Under the pieces are notes generated by a model. It was given only the letters and a program-made list of their open reading frames with translations, ran no database searches and was not told the DNA's origin. From Oscillospiraceae bacterium MB24-C1 (GTDB lineage Bacteria; Bacillota; Clostridia; Oscillospirales; Ruminococcaceae): a stretch of DNA of 64,000 nt. Shown here in pieces: positions 1 through 10,102 of this stretch; position 1 is the first letter of the stretch, and each line of letters starts with the position of its first letter. The DNA lies in the NCBI GenBank assembly GCA_030913685.1, contig CP133187.1, positions 1 to 64,000 of the forward strand, read 5' to 3'. Position numbers and translations under genes: made by a program.

Positions 1-722
1 TCAGAACAACGAGCTGCATTACTGCCCTGGTTGCGGTCACGGTATTATACATAAGCTAATTGCCGAGGTGATGGTGGAGATGGATGCTGTTGGCACCACC
101 ATTGGCGTGTGTCCCGTTGGATGCTCTGTGTTTGCGGGCAACTATTTTGCCTGCGACATGGTTGAAGCGGCACACGGTCGTGCACCCGCTGTGGCTACTG
201 CTATCAAGCGCACCCATCCAAATCAGCCCGTATTCACCTATCAGGGTGACGGTGATCTTGCCTCTATTGGTGCTGCCGAAATTGTCCATGCAGCGATGCG
301 CGGCGAAAAAATTCACCACCATATTTGTAAACAATGCTATCTACGGAATGACCGGAGGAGGCAGATGGCGCCCACAACGCTGATTGGGCAAAGAGAGCTA
401 CGACCGCACCCTCAGGTAGAACCAGAAGAGGCAGGCTGGCATGCCTATGCGTGTTGCGGAGATGCTGGCGACACTGGATGGCCTTGTTTATGCCGAGCGT
501 GTCTGCGTTACTGATATCCCGCACCTGGACAAAGCCAAAAAAGCAATAAAAAGAGCTTTCGAGAAGCAGATGGCAGGCGAGGGCTTTACCTTTGTGGAGA
601 TTTTGGCCTCCTGTCCAACCAATTGGGAGCATGGATACGCTGGAAGCTAACAAGTGGCTGATGGAGAACATGGCAAAGCTATTATCCCGCTTGGCGTAAT
701 CAAAGAAACGGAGGTGAGATAA
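1..722 (+). pseudogene. 2-oxoacid:ferredoxin oxidoreductase, beta (TPP) subunit; partial, frameshifted
   Basis: The gene is open at the left edge. The first readable residues contain CPGCGHG, the cysteine motif of beta subunits of 2-oxoglutarate/2-oxoisovalerate:ferredoxin oxidoreductases. A thiamine diphosphate motif follows (GDGDLASIG, then after a frame change FVNNAIYGMTGG). The C-terminal part, from MPMRVAEMLATLDG to a TAA at 720-722, reads in another frame. Family role: with alpha and gamma subunits it converts a 2-oxoacid, CoA and oxidised ferredoxin to acyl-CoA, CO2 and reduced ferredoxin in the cytoplasm. At least three frame changes are needed (near 310, 355 and 430). The gamma subunit starts two bases downstream, so the two were one operon. 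The alpha subunit should lie left of the window. Substrate (2-oxoglutarate or branched 2-oxoacid) cannot be told from this fragment. Confidence 0.85.
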
Positions 723-723
723 C

Positions 724-1279
724 ATGAAAAAGGAGATTATCCTTTCGGGCCTGGTGAGACAGGGAATCATGTCCATCGGAAAAAATTTAGTAGAAGGCCG
801 GGGTTGAGGAAAACCTTGAGGCATCCTGGGTGCCTTCGTATGGACCCGAGATGCGAGGCGGCACTGCAAACTGCTCCTGTCATCCTCCAGCGATGGGCGA
901 ATCGGTTCTCCTCTGGTTGAGGCACCTACGGAAATTATCGTTCGAACCGCCCTTCCCCTAGCGAAATTTGAGCCGACCGTTGTGCCGGGCGGAACTGTGT
1001 TTATAAATGGCAGTATTGTGCCTGATAAGGTTTCACGCACTGATCTGAAGTCGGTTTATGTTCCCTGCCGATGAGATTGCCAAGGGCAACTGGGAAATCC
1101 AAAGGTTAGTAACATGGTGATGCTAGGTGCATATGTTGCTGAAACTAAGGTCTTAAAAAGGAAACCATTCAAAAATATGATTATTGAAATGTTCTCCGGC
1201 AAAAAAAACAAGAAAGCTGATACCGCTAAATATGGAAGCGTTTAAGCGTGGTATAGATTGTGTTAAAGATATTGAATAA
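724..1279 (+). pseudogene. 2-oxoacid:ferredoxin oxidoreductase, gamma subunit; frameshifted
   Basis: ATG at 724 follows the beta subunit stop by one base, with GGAGGTGAG as ribosome site. The start MKKEIILSGLVRQGIMSIGK is the usual N-terminus of the gamma subunit (family motif SGxGGQG, here SGLVRQG). The conserved [13 protein letters not shown] is found after a frame change near 805. A third frame carries the C-terminus (MVMLGAYVAETKVL) to a TAA at 1277-1279. The breaks I could place are indels of one or two bases, several next to repeated bases. As written no full-length subunit could be made. Either the gene is recently dead or the base sequence carries errors here. Confidence 0.8.
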
Positions 1280-1292
1280 AGGAGCAGAAAAT

Positions 1293-3056
1293 ATGCTTAG
1301 TGATAATGTAGCAAAGGGAGTAGACAGAGCACCGCACCGCTCGTTGTCTCAGGCTGCCCGCTTTACCGAAAAAGGGCTTGAGAAGCCGTAGGTCGGTGTC
1401 GTTTCTGCACAGAGCGATATCATTCCAGGTCACATACACCTGAACAAGCTTGCTGGGGCTGTAAAGGCTGGAATTTATGCCGCGGGTGGCACACCTGTGG
1501 TTGTTCCCGCAATCGGTGTCTGCGATGGTATTGTGATGGGCCATCGCGGCATGCACTATTCTCTCGCTTCCCGCGAACTGATTGCCGATTCGGTAGAAAC
1601 TTTAGCAGCGGCACAGTTGCTTTGATGGATTAGTTCTAATCCCCCAATTGCGATAAAATTGTACCCGGCATGGTGATGGCTGCTCTACGCCTCAACATTC
1701 CATCAATTGTATGTTCAGGTGGGCCAATGATGGCAGGCCGTGTAAAGGGAAAGAAAATCGGCCTGTCTCAGATGTTTGAGGCGGTGGGCGCATTTAAAGC
1801 CAATATGCTTGACGAGGCCGGATTGCGTAGATGTGAGCTTTCCACCTGCCCCTCCTGCGGCTCTTGTGCAGGCATGTTCTACAAATTCAATGAATTGCCT
1901 CTGTGAAGCACTGGGTTTGGCTCTGATAGGAAACGGGACCATTCCCGCCCCTATGTCTGCTCGTGTTCATCTGGCCAAGGAAAGCCTTGGTATGTAAAGA
2001 TTATGGGACTTAGTGCGGAAGGATGTCAAACCTCGTGACATCAATGACCATGGATGCATTGAAAAATGCCGGATTGTGGTGAATATGGCACTTGGTTGCT
2101 CAACTAACAGCTCACTGCATCTTCCTGCCGTACGCACGAAGAAGCAGGCCTTAAGCTTAATATAAAACTATTTAATGAAATTGGCAGAAAAAACCCTGAC
2201 CCTCTGTCATCTGGCGCCTGCAGGCCAGGCATTTTATGGAGGATCTTGATGCAGCAGGCGGTGTTGGCACTGCCGTAATGAAACAGTTGGCTGACATCAG
2301 GTTTGCTTCAAGCTTGATCTTCCTACCGTAACTGGCAAAACGGTAGGTGAAAACATTAAAAATGCCGCAAACTGTGATCCTGAAGTTATTCACACAGTAG
2401 ATCAATGCATATTCCAAGACAGGTGGTTTAGCATTTCTGTTTGGTAATATTGCAAAAAATGGCTGTGTCGTGAAGAGCGCAGTGCGGTAGCTCCTGAGAT
2501 GCGCGTGCATTCCTGCAAGGCAAGTGTTTGTCGGTGAGGATACAGCTGTAGAAAGGCAATTTATGCAGGCGAGATCAAACCGGGAGATATCGTGTAGTAA
2601 TTATCTACGAAGGGCCAAAGGGCGGCCCCGGTATGCGCGGATGCTGGTTTCCAACCTCCGCATTGGCCGGTATGAAGCTAGATAAAGGATGTTGCGTTGA
2701 TTACCTGCCGATGGCCGATTTTCAGGTGCATCAAGAGGCGCTTCTATTGGGCACGTTTCCCCAGAAGCTGCTGTCGGTGGGGAAATTGGATTGCTACGCG
2801 ATGGCGATATCATTGACATTGATATGGATAACTACACTATCCATGCGCATGTAAGTGATGAAGAGTTTGCTCAGCGCCGTCTAAAACAGGTCAAGCCAGA
2901 ATCGTGGGTAAAGGGAGGATGGCTTGCCCGATATCAAAAGGCAGTCACTTCAGCTGACGAGGGCGCAATTTTGAGATAGGCATACCTACCGTTGAAGTTT
3001 GTGAAAGAACAGCACAATTACGTTTGTTAGTAGCAGATTACTACAGGGTTTTATAA
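1293..3056 (+). pseudogene. IlvD/Edd-family dehydratase (canonical IlvD motifs), multiply frameshifted
   Basis: ATG at 1293 has an AAAGGAG site. Family landmarks appear in order but in different frames: [80 protein letters not shown] and, near the C-terminus, [10 protein letters not shown]. The CDK and CGSCAGM cysteines are the Fe-S ligands of dihydroxy-acid dehydratases, which turn 2,3-dihydroxy acids into 2-oxoacids. More than ten frame changes and one apparent in-frame TAG (1390-1392) interrupt it. The reading can be followed to TAA 3054-3056. Its position between an oxoacid oxidoreductase and a TRAP importer suggests a catabolic role. The intact family member at 59150-60847 has a different cysteine motif and is not a recent copy. 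Confidence 0.82.
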
Positions 3057-3113
3057 TTAGTTTCTGTTTTACGTGGCGATATGAAATTAATAAAAGAAAG
3101 AGAGGAGATCAGA

Positions 3114-4155
3114 ATGAAAAAACATGCATCGTATACTTAGCCTATTAATTGCGCTCTTACTACTTTGTTCTCTAGCCGGATGCACAAGCTCTCCCCCAAC
3201 TGTTACTAACCAGGAATCAACAGCTACCTCTGCCAAGGCGACGGTACTCAAGTTAGGTACCACCGGTCAACGAACAGGATAGCTTCCAGATTGCAGCCGA
3301 GAAGTTTGCTGAACTAGTCAAGGAGCGTACTAATGGTGCCTATGAAATCGAAATCTACCCTAATGGAGCGCTCGGGGATGAGCGCACCATGCTAGAAAGT
3401 ATGCAGATAGGTACGTTGGACATGGGCATTATCACTAGCGGTCCTTTCGTGAACTTTGTTCCCGAGAATGGGCGTACTGGATATGCCATTTCTGTTTGGC
3501 GGCAATAGAGGAGGCCTACAAAGGTTTTGGATATGGCGAGGTCGGACAAGAGTTGCTAAATAAGCTGTCAGATTCGGGTATCAAAGGCCTTTGCATATGC
3601 CGGAGCGCGGATTCCGCAACCTTACCAACAGCGTGCGTGCTGTAAAGGATGCTACTGACATTCGCGACCTAAAGGTTCGCGTCATGGAAGAATGAAGTTT
3701 ATACCGCCACGTTTAACGCTCTTGGAGTGAATGCAGTTCCTATGGCTTGGTCTGAGAGCGTTAACCGCACTGCAGCAGGGTACTGCCATTCAGGGTCAAG
3801 AAGAACCCTGTCAACGTCATTTACTCATACAAGCTATGGGAATCACAGAAGTATGTAACAATGACTCGCCATGCTTATGCTTCTGCTATCATCACCATGA
3901 GTCAGAAACAGTATGACAAGCTGCCCGCCGACGTGCAAAGTATTTTCAAAGAGGCAGCACAGGAGGCGGCTGAGTTTGAACGTGATTGGGTTGCAAACAA
4001 CGAGGCATCCCAGCTGCAAGCGCTCCAAAGACAACGGTATGGAGGTTATTGAGAATCCCGACATCGGTAAGCTTCAAGGCTGCGGTGAAGAGCGTCTACG
4101 ACAAGTATCCCCAATATGCCGACTACATGAGCAAAATCCAAAACGCCCTTTCTAA
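3114..4155 (+). pseudogene. TRAP transporter solute-binding protein (DctP type), frameshifted
   Basis: ATG at 3114 follows a GAGGAGA site. Once a one-base slip after the A-run is allowed, the N-terminus is a lipoprotein signal with lipobox LAGC. The conserved body includes AAEKFAELVKERTNG, YPNGALGDERTMLE and GTLDMGIITSG, the family hallmark near the ligand site. Further on are RDLKVRVME, LWESQKYV and QYDKLPADVQSIFKEAA. It would bind a carboxylate outside the membrane and hand it to the DctQM permease, which follows directly. Several indels break the frame; for example one extra G near 3264 restores TTVNEQDSFQ. The likely stop is the TAA at 4153-4155. Confidence 0.82.
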
Positions 4156-4174
4156 TGTAATGGGAGACATTTTC

Positions 4175-4660
4175 ATGGTAATTGCAAAAGTAATCCGAAA
4201 GGTCAGTGACCTTGTTAATAATTTGTGCAGTGCACTTTGTATAATGACTATTGTTGCTATGGTACTTGTAACCGGTATGCAAATTTTCTGTCGCGTATTT
4301 TTCACAGCCCTGTCTTGGGAGTGAGGAGGTTACCCGTTATCCTTTTGGTGTGGTCCACCTTTATCGGCTGCAGGAATTGTGTATAAAAACGCGGGACATA
4401 TTTCGATCACTATGATGCGCGATCACTGTCCGCCAAAGATTGTTACGATTTTGAAGATAGTGACCCATTTGATTTGCGCCGCATTCTGTACCATTGCTGT
4501 CTATTACGGCTTTAAGTATGGCTATGCAAGGTAAGCAGCTTTCGGCTGCACTGCGCATTCCGATGCGCTATATGTACATGGCGATTCCTGTTGGTTGCTT
4601 TGTGATCGACCTGCATATTCTCGATGCAATTATTCAGCTGCCGAGCAAAATTAATGGGGA
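4175..4660 (+). pseudogene. TRAP transporter small permease (DctQ type), frameshifted
   Basis: ATG at 4175 has a GGGAG site eight bases ahead. The product begins MVIAKVIRKVSDLVNNLC, then a hydrophobic helix (ALCIMTIVAMVLVTGMQIFC). The conserved AGHISITMM-type segment after the second helix and the third and fourth helices (IVTHLICAAFCTIAVYYGF, MAIPVGCFVIDL) are in other frames. Length and four-helix layout fit DctQ, which pairs with DctM. Frame changes lie near 4322, 4365 and 4530. The end is approximate because the last frame runs into the DctM start region. Confidence 0.7.
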
Positions 4661-5951
4661 GGTAAGCCGCTTAGCGAACGTGACACCATCCTGTTTGGAA
4701 CTTTTTTGGCATTGCTTGTGTTAGGTGTTCCAATTGCGTTTGCGATTGCAGTTGCGGGCGTATCAGTACTGCTCGTTGGTGGTGTCGACCTACTCATAGT
4801 GATACAGCGCATGTTTGCCTCCACCGATTCCTTCCCGCTGGTGGCAGTTCCGTTCTTTATTCTGGCGGGCGATCTGCTGGCGCGGGGGGCAATGTCCAAG
4901 ACGCTGGTTGAGTTTGCCGAATCGATTTTAGGACGCATCCGTGGCGGCCTTTCCAGCGGTATCAGTGGTGGCGGGCATGTTCTTTGGCGCACATATCTCA
5001 GGCTCGGGCGCAGCGACCACTGCAGCGGTAGGCGCGACACTTATCCCCGAGTTAAAAAAGCGCAGCCGCGGCGGAGGCACCCCTCTCTGCTGCGCTGATA
5101 GCATCGGCTGGTTGCATCGGCGTAGTAATTCCGCCGTCGGTTCCGCTGGTACTCTACGCTGTCATCGCCGACCAGAGCGTTACACGCCTGTTCTCTAACG
5201 GATTTTTCCCTGGCGTGATGATGGGTGGTATGCTCATAGTACTAGCGCTTTATCAAACGAAATAAAAAAGATTACCCCAAGGGGAGTTTGTTTACCTGGA
5301 AAAATGTCTGGAGTACTTTTTAAAAAGGCAATTTGGGCGTTGCTTATGCCCGCCATCATTCTCGGTGGCATTTTCTCAGGTTACTTTACGCCGTCCGAGG
5401 CAGCGGCGGTTGCAGTTATTTATGCCGCGGCAATCTCCTTTGTAGTTTACCGCGATATGAGTGTTAAACAATTTTTTCAGATTGTGCTGGGCAGTGCCAA
5501 AACCTCGGCTGTGATAATGCTTATCATCTCCTGCAGTGGTGTGTTTGGCTGGGTGCTGGCAAATTGGAAAATACCCGAGCAGGTTGCACAAGCGGTTCTG
5601 TCGGTTTCGAACAACCCCTATGTGCTGATGTTTTTGATTGCAGGGATTATCTTGATTGCGGGTGTATTTATGGAAACTTCCTCAGCGGTTATCTTGCTAA
5701 CGCCCGTATTTCTGCCACTAATTAAAGCGTTGGGCGTAAATCTGATTCATTTCGGTCTGATTTTCACTATTGGTATCTCAATCGGTATGATCACGCCGCC
5801 CGTGGCTATCAACCTATTTGTGGCATCGAGCACCACAGGTTTGCCCATCGAAAAGATTTCCAAGGCAGTCATTCCATACCTAATCGGCCTTATTGCTGTA
5901 TTTTTAGCTTATGTCTACCTGCCAATGTTATTACCAGCAATCGTCATCTAA
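4661..5951 (+). pseudogene. TRAP transporter large permease (DctM type), frameshifted
   Basis: Long hydrophobic product with DctM motifs: LGVPIAFAIAVAGVSVLL, VAVPFFILAGDLLARG, RGGLSSGIS, GSGAATTAAVGATLIPE, VVIPPSVPLVLYAV. An uninterrupted 3' part (5304-5951) contains LMPAIILGGIFSGYFTPSEA and GMITPPVAINLFV. The protein is the ion-coupled permease of the TRAP system. Breaks lie near 4970, 5093 and 5265; the last third is clean. The exact start is uncertain; the frame can be followed back to PLSERDTILFG around 4670. Gene order DctP-DctQ-DctM is standard. Confidence 0.8.
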
Positions 5952-6092
5952 GCTTGATACGAAGCTGTTGCAGCTCTGCAAAAAACATCATGGCAAGCTA
6001 CTATCGGCGGCAGTACAAACCTTAGTTACTCTAATTATTTCCAGTAATAATAAAGTGGATTTCCTATGACATATAAGAAAGGTTGATATTGT

Positions 6093-7398
6093 GTGCCGAA
6101 GTATGAGGAACTATATAATAAAAAACTGAAAACACCCAAAGAAATTGCCGACATGGTACAGTCAGGATATGTTTGTGTCTCTCCAACCTGTATGGCACAG
6201 CCCGATGCAATTGCACAGGCAATTGCATCGCGTGCCAATAGAGGCGAGTTGGAGGGTGTCAAGCATCATAGCGTCATCGCCATTGAGCCGGCACCTTTTG
6301 TGGACATGGAGCTGCGCGGAAAATATGATTACGTTTCCTGGTTTACGCAAGCCGCTGCGCGCTCCAGCGTCCAAAGTGGATTAAGCGACTATATGCCCCT
6401 GTCACTATAGTGAGGAAATTGCGCTTTGGGATATGCGGGGCGCACCTGACGTAGTCTATGCTGTTGTTACTCCAATGGACAGGCACGGTTATTTCAGCTT
6501 TGGTTTGGTTGCATCGGAATGCGTGGAGTTAGTGAGCAGAGCAAAATATGTTTTTCTGGAAGTAAACCGAAATATGCCTCGCTTGTTCGGCAACAACATT
6601 ATTCATATATCACAGGCCACAGCCATCTGTGAGCATGATGCACCCATTTCAACACTGTCGCCGCCCTTAGTAACAGAAAAAGACAAAACTATTGGGCAGC
6701 TAATCGCACAATATATTTCCGATGGCTCTACTATTCAGTTAGGAATCGGTGGTGTTCCAAGCGCAGTTGCAAATTGCTTGTATGATAAGAAAGATCTTGG
6801 AATACATACCGAACTTTTCATGGATAGTATGGTAGATTTAATTGAAGCTGGTGTCGTTACAAATCTAAAAAAATCTATAAATACCGGAAAAACGGTAGCT
6901 GCATTTGCATGGGGATCTCAAAGAATGTATGACTTTTTGCACAACAATGTGTCCGTTGAAATGATGCCGGTTTCTTACGTAAATAATCCCTACACTATAG
7001 CGCAGATCGAGAACTTCGTCTCAGTCAATTCTTGCCTTGAGGTTGACTTATTGGGTCAGGTATGTGCAGAATCCATTGGTAGCATACACTTTAGTGGGTC
7101 CGGTGGTCAGGTCGATTTTGTAAGAGGCTGCAATATGTCACTTGGTGGTAAAAGTTTTATTGCAATGCCGTCAACCGCCAAAAACAATACAATCAGCAAA
7201 ATCAAGCCTATTTTAACACCTGGGGCTGCTGTTACCACCGGTAAGAACGACGTAGACTACATTGTAACGGAATATGGTGTCGCACATTTAAGAGGCAGAA
7301 CTGCTGGAGAGCGTGCAAAGGAACTCATTAAAATAGCACATCCAAAATTTCAGGAGGAGCTTTTGCACGAGACAAAAAGGATGAAACTCATTATCTGA
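6093..7398 (+). pseudogene. Acetyl-CoA hydrolase/CoA-transferase family (4-hydroxybutyrate CoA-transferase-like), one frameshift
   Basis: GTG start at 6093 (MPKYEELYNKK) with AAGAAAGG upstream. The first 105 codons end at a TAG after a run of four C near 6396. With three C the frame would read YMPCHYSEE and join the remaining 321 intact codons (6433-7398). Family features: the CoA-binding loop LGIGGVPSAV, the IHTELF segment carrying the catalytic glutamate that forms the glutamyl-CoA intermediate, and YGVAHLRGRT near the C-terminus. Such enzymes move CoA between acyl-CoA and acetate or another acid. Behind an oxoacid:ferredoxin oxidoreductase it would release the acid and save the thioester energy. 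The single slip may be a base-call error, in which case the gene works. Confidence 0.85.
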
Positions 7399-7616
7399 AA
7401 GCGGTACTACCTTCTTTCTATCGAGGCTATCTTTCAATGATATTATCCTTGCTTTTTACGAAACAGAGTAAAGGATACGTTAAGGTATCTCTTTGCATTA
7501 GTGGAGTCTTTTTATCCACCACATCGTAACAAGTAACAAGCCCGCATCGCTAAGGGAAGTAAGATGAGCGGACTACTAAAATAGAAAATATTACAATTCT
7601 TTATAGGGGAGACATC

Positions 7617-8241
7617 ATGAATTTTATTGACTTATCCACATGGGACAGAGCTATGCACTATCAAGCTTTCCGAGACAGTATACAGCCACAGTATTGTACC
7701 ACATTTGAAGTGGACATTACGAATTTCCTGATAAAGATAAAGGAACGGGGATATTCATTTACATTTTCTCTTGTGTATGCTGTAACAAAATGTGCGAACC
7801 AGATAGAAGCGTTCCGCTGTCGCTTCGTAGACGGAAAACCTGCTGTCCTGAATACAATCAACACTTCATTTACTTACTTAAAAAAGGGGACAGAGCTATT
7901 TAAAGTTGTGAATGTTCCAATGCAGGACACCATAAAAGAATATGTTGATTTGGCTAAAAAGATCGAGAAAAACCAAGAAGATTATTTTACTGCACCAATG
8001 GGAAATGATATATACCAGTTTTTCACCGTTTCCGTGGGTATCGTACACTCATATTTCGCATACGAACTCTGGTAAAAAAGATAATGCCACACCGCTATTT
8101 GATTGGGGAAAGTTTTACGAAAAAGACGGTAAAATACTACTGCCATTTTCCGTACAGGTACACCATTCATTTGTCGACGGCGTGCATATTGGTCAATTGG
8201 CAAGGCTTTTACAAACGTATCTCGATGGTGAGATTCTATAA
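7617..8241 (+). pseudogene. Chloramphenicol acetyltransferase family protein, one frameshift
   Basis: ATG at 7617 with AGGGGAG nine bases ahead. Codons 1-140 resemble type A chloramphenicol acetyltransferases (MNFIDLSTWDRAMHYQAFR; TFSLVYAVTKCAN). At 8018-8023 a run of five T shifts the frame; with four T the text becomes YQFSPFPWVSYTHISH and continues to HHSFVDGVH, the catalytic His motif HHxxxDG, and a TAA at 8239-8241. The reconstructed length of about 208 residues is normal for the family, which transfers acetyl from acetyl-CoA to the drug. Related enzymes of unknown substrate are also common, so resistance is not proven. As written the catalytic histidine is out of frame. Confidence 0.85.
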
Positions 8242-8559
8242 CACGATGGATATTTTACCCGAATATTGTACATATGATGGAAGATGTTGAACAGATAAAT
8301 GCTGATATATTGGCTGATGTTTATAGCAGCGAAAGCAGTTGAATCAGAGAAAGTTGAATTAAAATTGAATATCAGCAAAAATCAAGATAAAAGCAAACCG
8401 CGAACAATCATTTTTCCAAAGGTGAGCATTTGCTAAGAAAGATTAGCCATTCAATCACATAACAAATGAGCAACTTCGTATCGTATCTTGGTAGTCTGGC
8501 GAGGTATTTCAACGTCGCGTTATGGTACTATCATGCCACTTGTGTATTATCTATGTTAA

Positions 8560-8582
8560 GCCCAGAAGAGTACCTTCTGGGC
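8560..8582. terminator. Inverted repeat, possible weak terminator
   Basis: GCCCAGAAG and CTTCTGGGC form a perfect nine-base stem around AGTAC. The following TTGTACTTTG is only partly T-rich, so termination is uncertain. Confidence 0.4.
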
Positions 8583-8703
8583 TTGTACTTTGGGTAAACA
8601 TAATGCGACGTTTAAGTCCGCGGATTATGCGAAGCTCATAACGCTATAATTCATGTGCGGCAGTCAGAAAATATTAAACCGACGATAAAAACTCTATTGG
8701 CAA

Positions 8704-8870
8704 TTACTCTTTCAAACTAATCCGAAAGTTATAGCCATATTCACCTAGCATATGCACAAGGCTTGAACCTTCAATAAATGTGATGGGCTTATCTTCCACA
8801 AACATTCTAGAATCATTTCCATAATAGCTGCCTCCCTTAGCGCAACACAATGCCATCTATCTCAGCTTTA
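8704..8870 (-). pseudogene. Short coding remnant, unidentified
   Basis: On the minus strand a 40-codon stretch ends at TAA (8704-8706) and reads GGSYYGNDSRMFVEDKPITF and then a conserved-looking tail IEGSSLVHMLGEYGYNFRI. Just upstream and one frame off is KAEIDGIVLR. There is no start. The tail faintly recalls the C-terminal end of Mrr-like restriction endonuclease domains, but that is only an impression from the sequence. Confidence 0.3.
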
Positions 8871-9044
8871 TTTCTCGACGATGAGGCTGATGGGTTAGCT
8901 CCTAGAATATCACAGTAAGTTACAGCTAACCTTCTAGAACCGACATAAGAATTGTTATAATTTATATATAATACCATTTAATAAGTGTGTGCAGGAAAGG
9001 GGGGAGTTTTCAGGTGAAATCTTATCGGAAAGGAGGCGGAAAAA

Positions 9045-9884
9045 GTGAAGTTTTGGAAAATGAACGGGGCCGGCAATGATTTTATTATCCTAAATAATAT
9101 TGAAGAAAAATTACCGCACAATATTTTACCGCAGCTAGCCAAAACTCTGTGCGAGCGACACTTGTCTATCGGTGCTGACGGATTGATGGTTGTTGAATCT
9201 GCAACACAGGGCGGAGACTACAAAATGCTGTTTTTAACTCCGATGGTAGCATAGGCGAAATGTGTGGCAACGGAGCGAGATGTATATGTCGTTATGGTTA
9301 TGAAAACAATCTTGCAGGAGAAACTCAAGTTGTGGAAACCACCGCCGGAATTGTTACTGGGTACCGAATTGATAAGCGATTATATCGTATACGGTTAAAC
9401 GATCCAACTACAATAGTACTTGATGCCGAAGTTATTATAGATGGTGTTAAGGTAGAATGTAGCTATATTGAGCTAGGTAATCCGGGCCTTCCCCATGCAG
9501 TAATACCTTACCAAAATCTAAAAGAAGCGGATACCGGAAAGTTGAGAGAGTTTGGCGAAAAACTGCGTTGGTATAATGGATTTTCTAAAGGTGCCAATAT
9601 AAACTTTTACGAAATTTTGGGCAACGATTATATTTATGAGCGAACATACGAAAAGAGGCGTAGAGGATTTTACCTATGCCTGTGGTACAGGTACAGCATG
9701 TGTAGTTGCTGCCCTTTCCTTAAAAGAAAAGGTAAGCGGTGGTACAGTTAAAGCAGATATGAAAGGTGGTACTCTGTTTATAGACTTAACTAAAGATGGA
9801 GAACAAATAACAGACATACTGCTAACCGGTCCTACCAATATAGTTTGTATAGGTGATATAACCGATGAGACTTTAAGCCTTTAG
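9045..9884 (+). pseudogene. dapF: Diaminopimelate epimerase, two frameshifts
   Basis: ATG at 9045 after AAAGGAGGCGG. DapF interconverts LL- and meso-diaminopimelate for lysine and cell-wall synthesis. All key parts are present: KMNGAGNDF, RHLSIGADG, the first catalytic cysteine in MCGNGARC, FSKGANINF and the second cysteine in ACGTGTA. Two single-base slips split it. A T-run at 9231-9235 is one base short (should read FFNSDGS), and an A-run near 9650 is one base long (should read TYERGVED). Total length after repair, about 280 residues, is normal. Because both breaks are homopolymer changes, sequencing error is as likely as gene death. The neighbours (symporter, DAP dehydrogenase) also concern amino-acid or DAP metabolism. 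Confidence 0.88.
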
Positions 9885-10102
9885 TACTACAAATAAAGGT
9901 ATTTGCAGTTTTTATTATTAAGTTGTTTTATAAGCAATCTGTATTAAAGTTTCAGCTATCAACTAATTATTATATTAAATAACGATAAGCGCCGTATAGC
10001 CTATCATGTAACGCAGTTTGTTAACGGATTTATATTTTTGTTTAAATAACAGCATCTATTTTCCATTAATTTATTTATTGAATTTTTGAAAGGAATGTTT
10101 TT

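Larger units (their letters stand above)
8242..9044. other. Gene-poor stretch between the acetyltransferase and dapF
   Basis: No intact reading frame is convincing in these 800 bases. The left half is AT-rich and seems to be decayed coding sequence without a recognisable family. A hairpin lies at 8560-8582 and a short minus-strand coding remnant at 8704-8870. The right end holds the leader and ribosome site (AAAGGAGG) of dapF. Confidence 0.5.
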
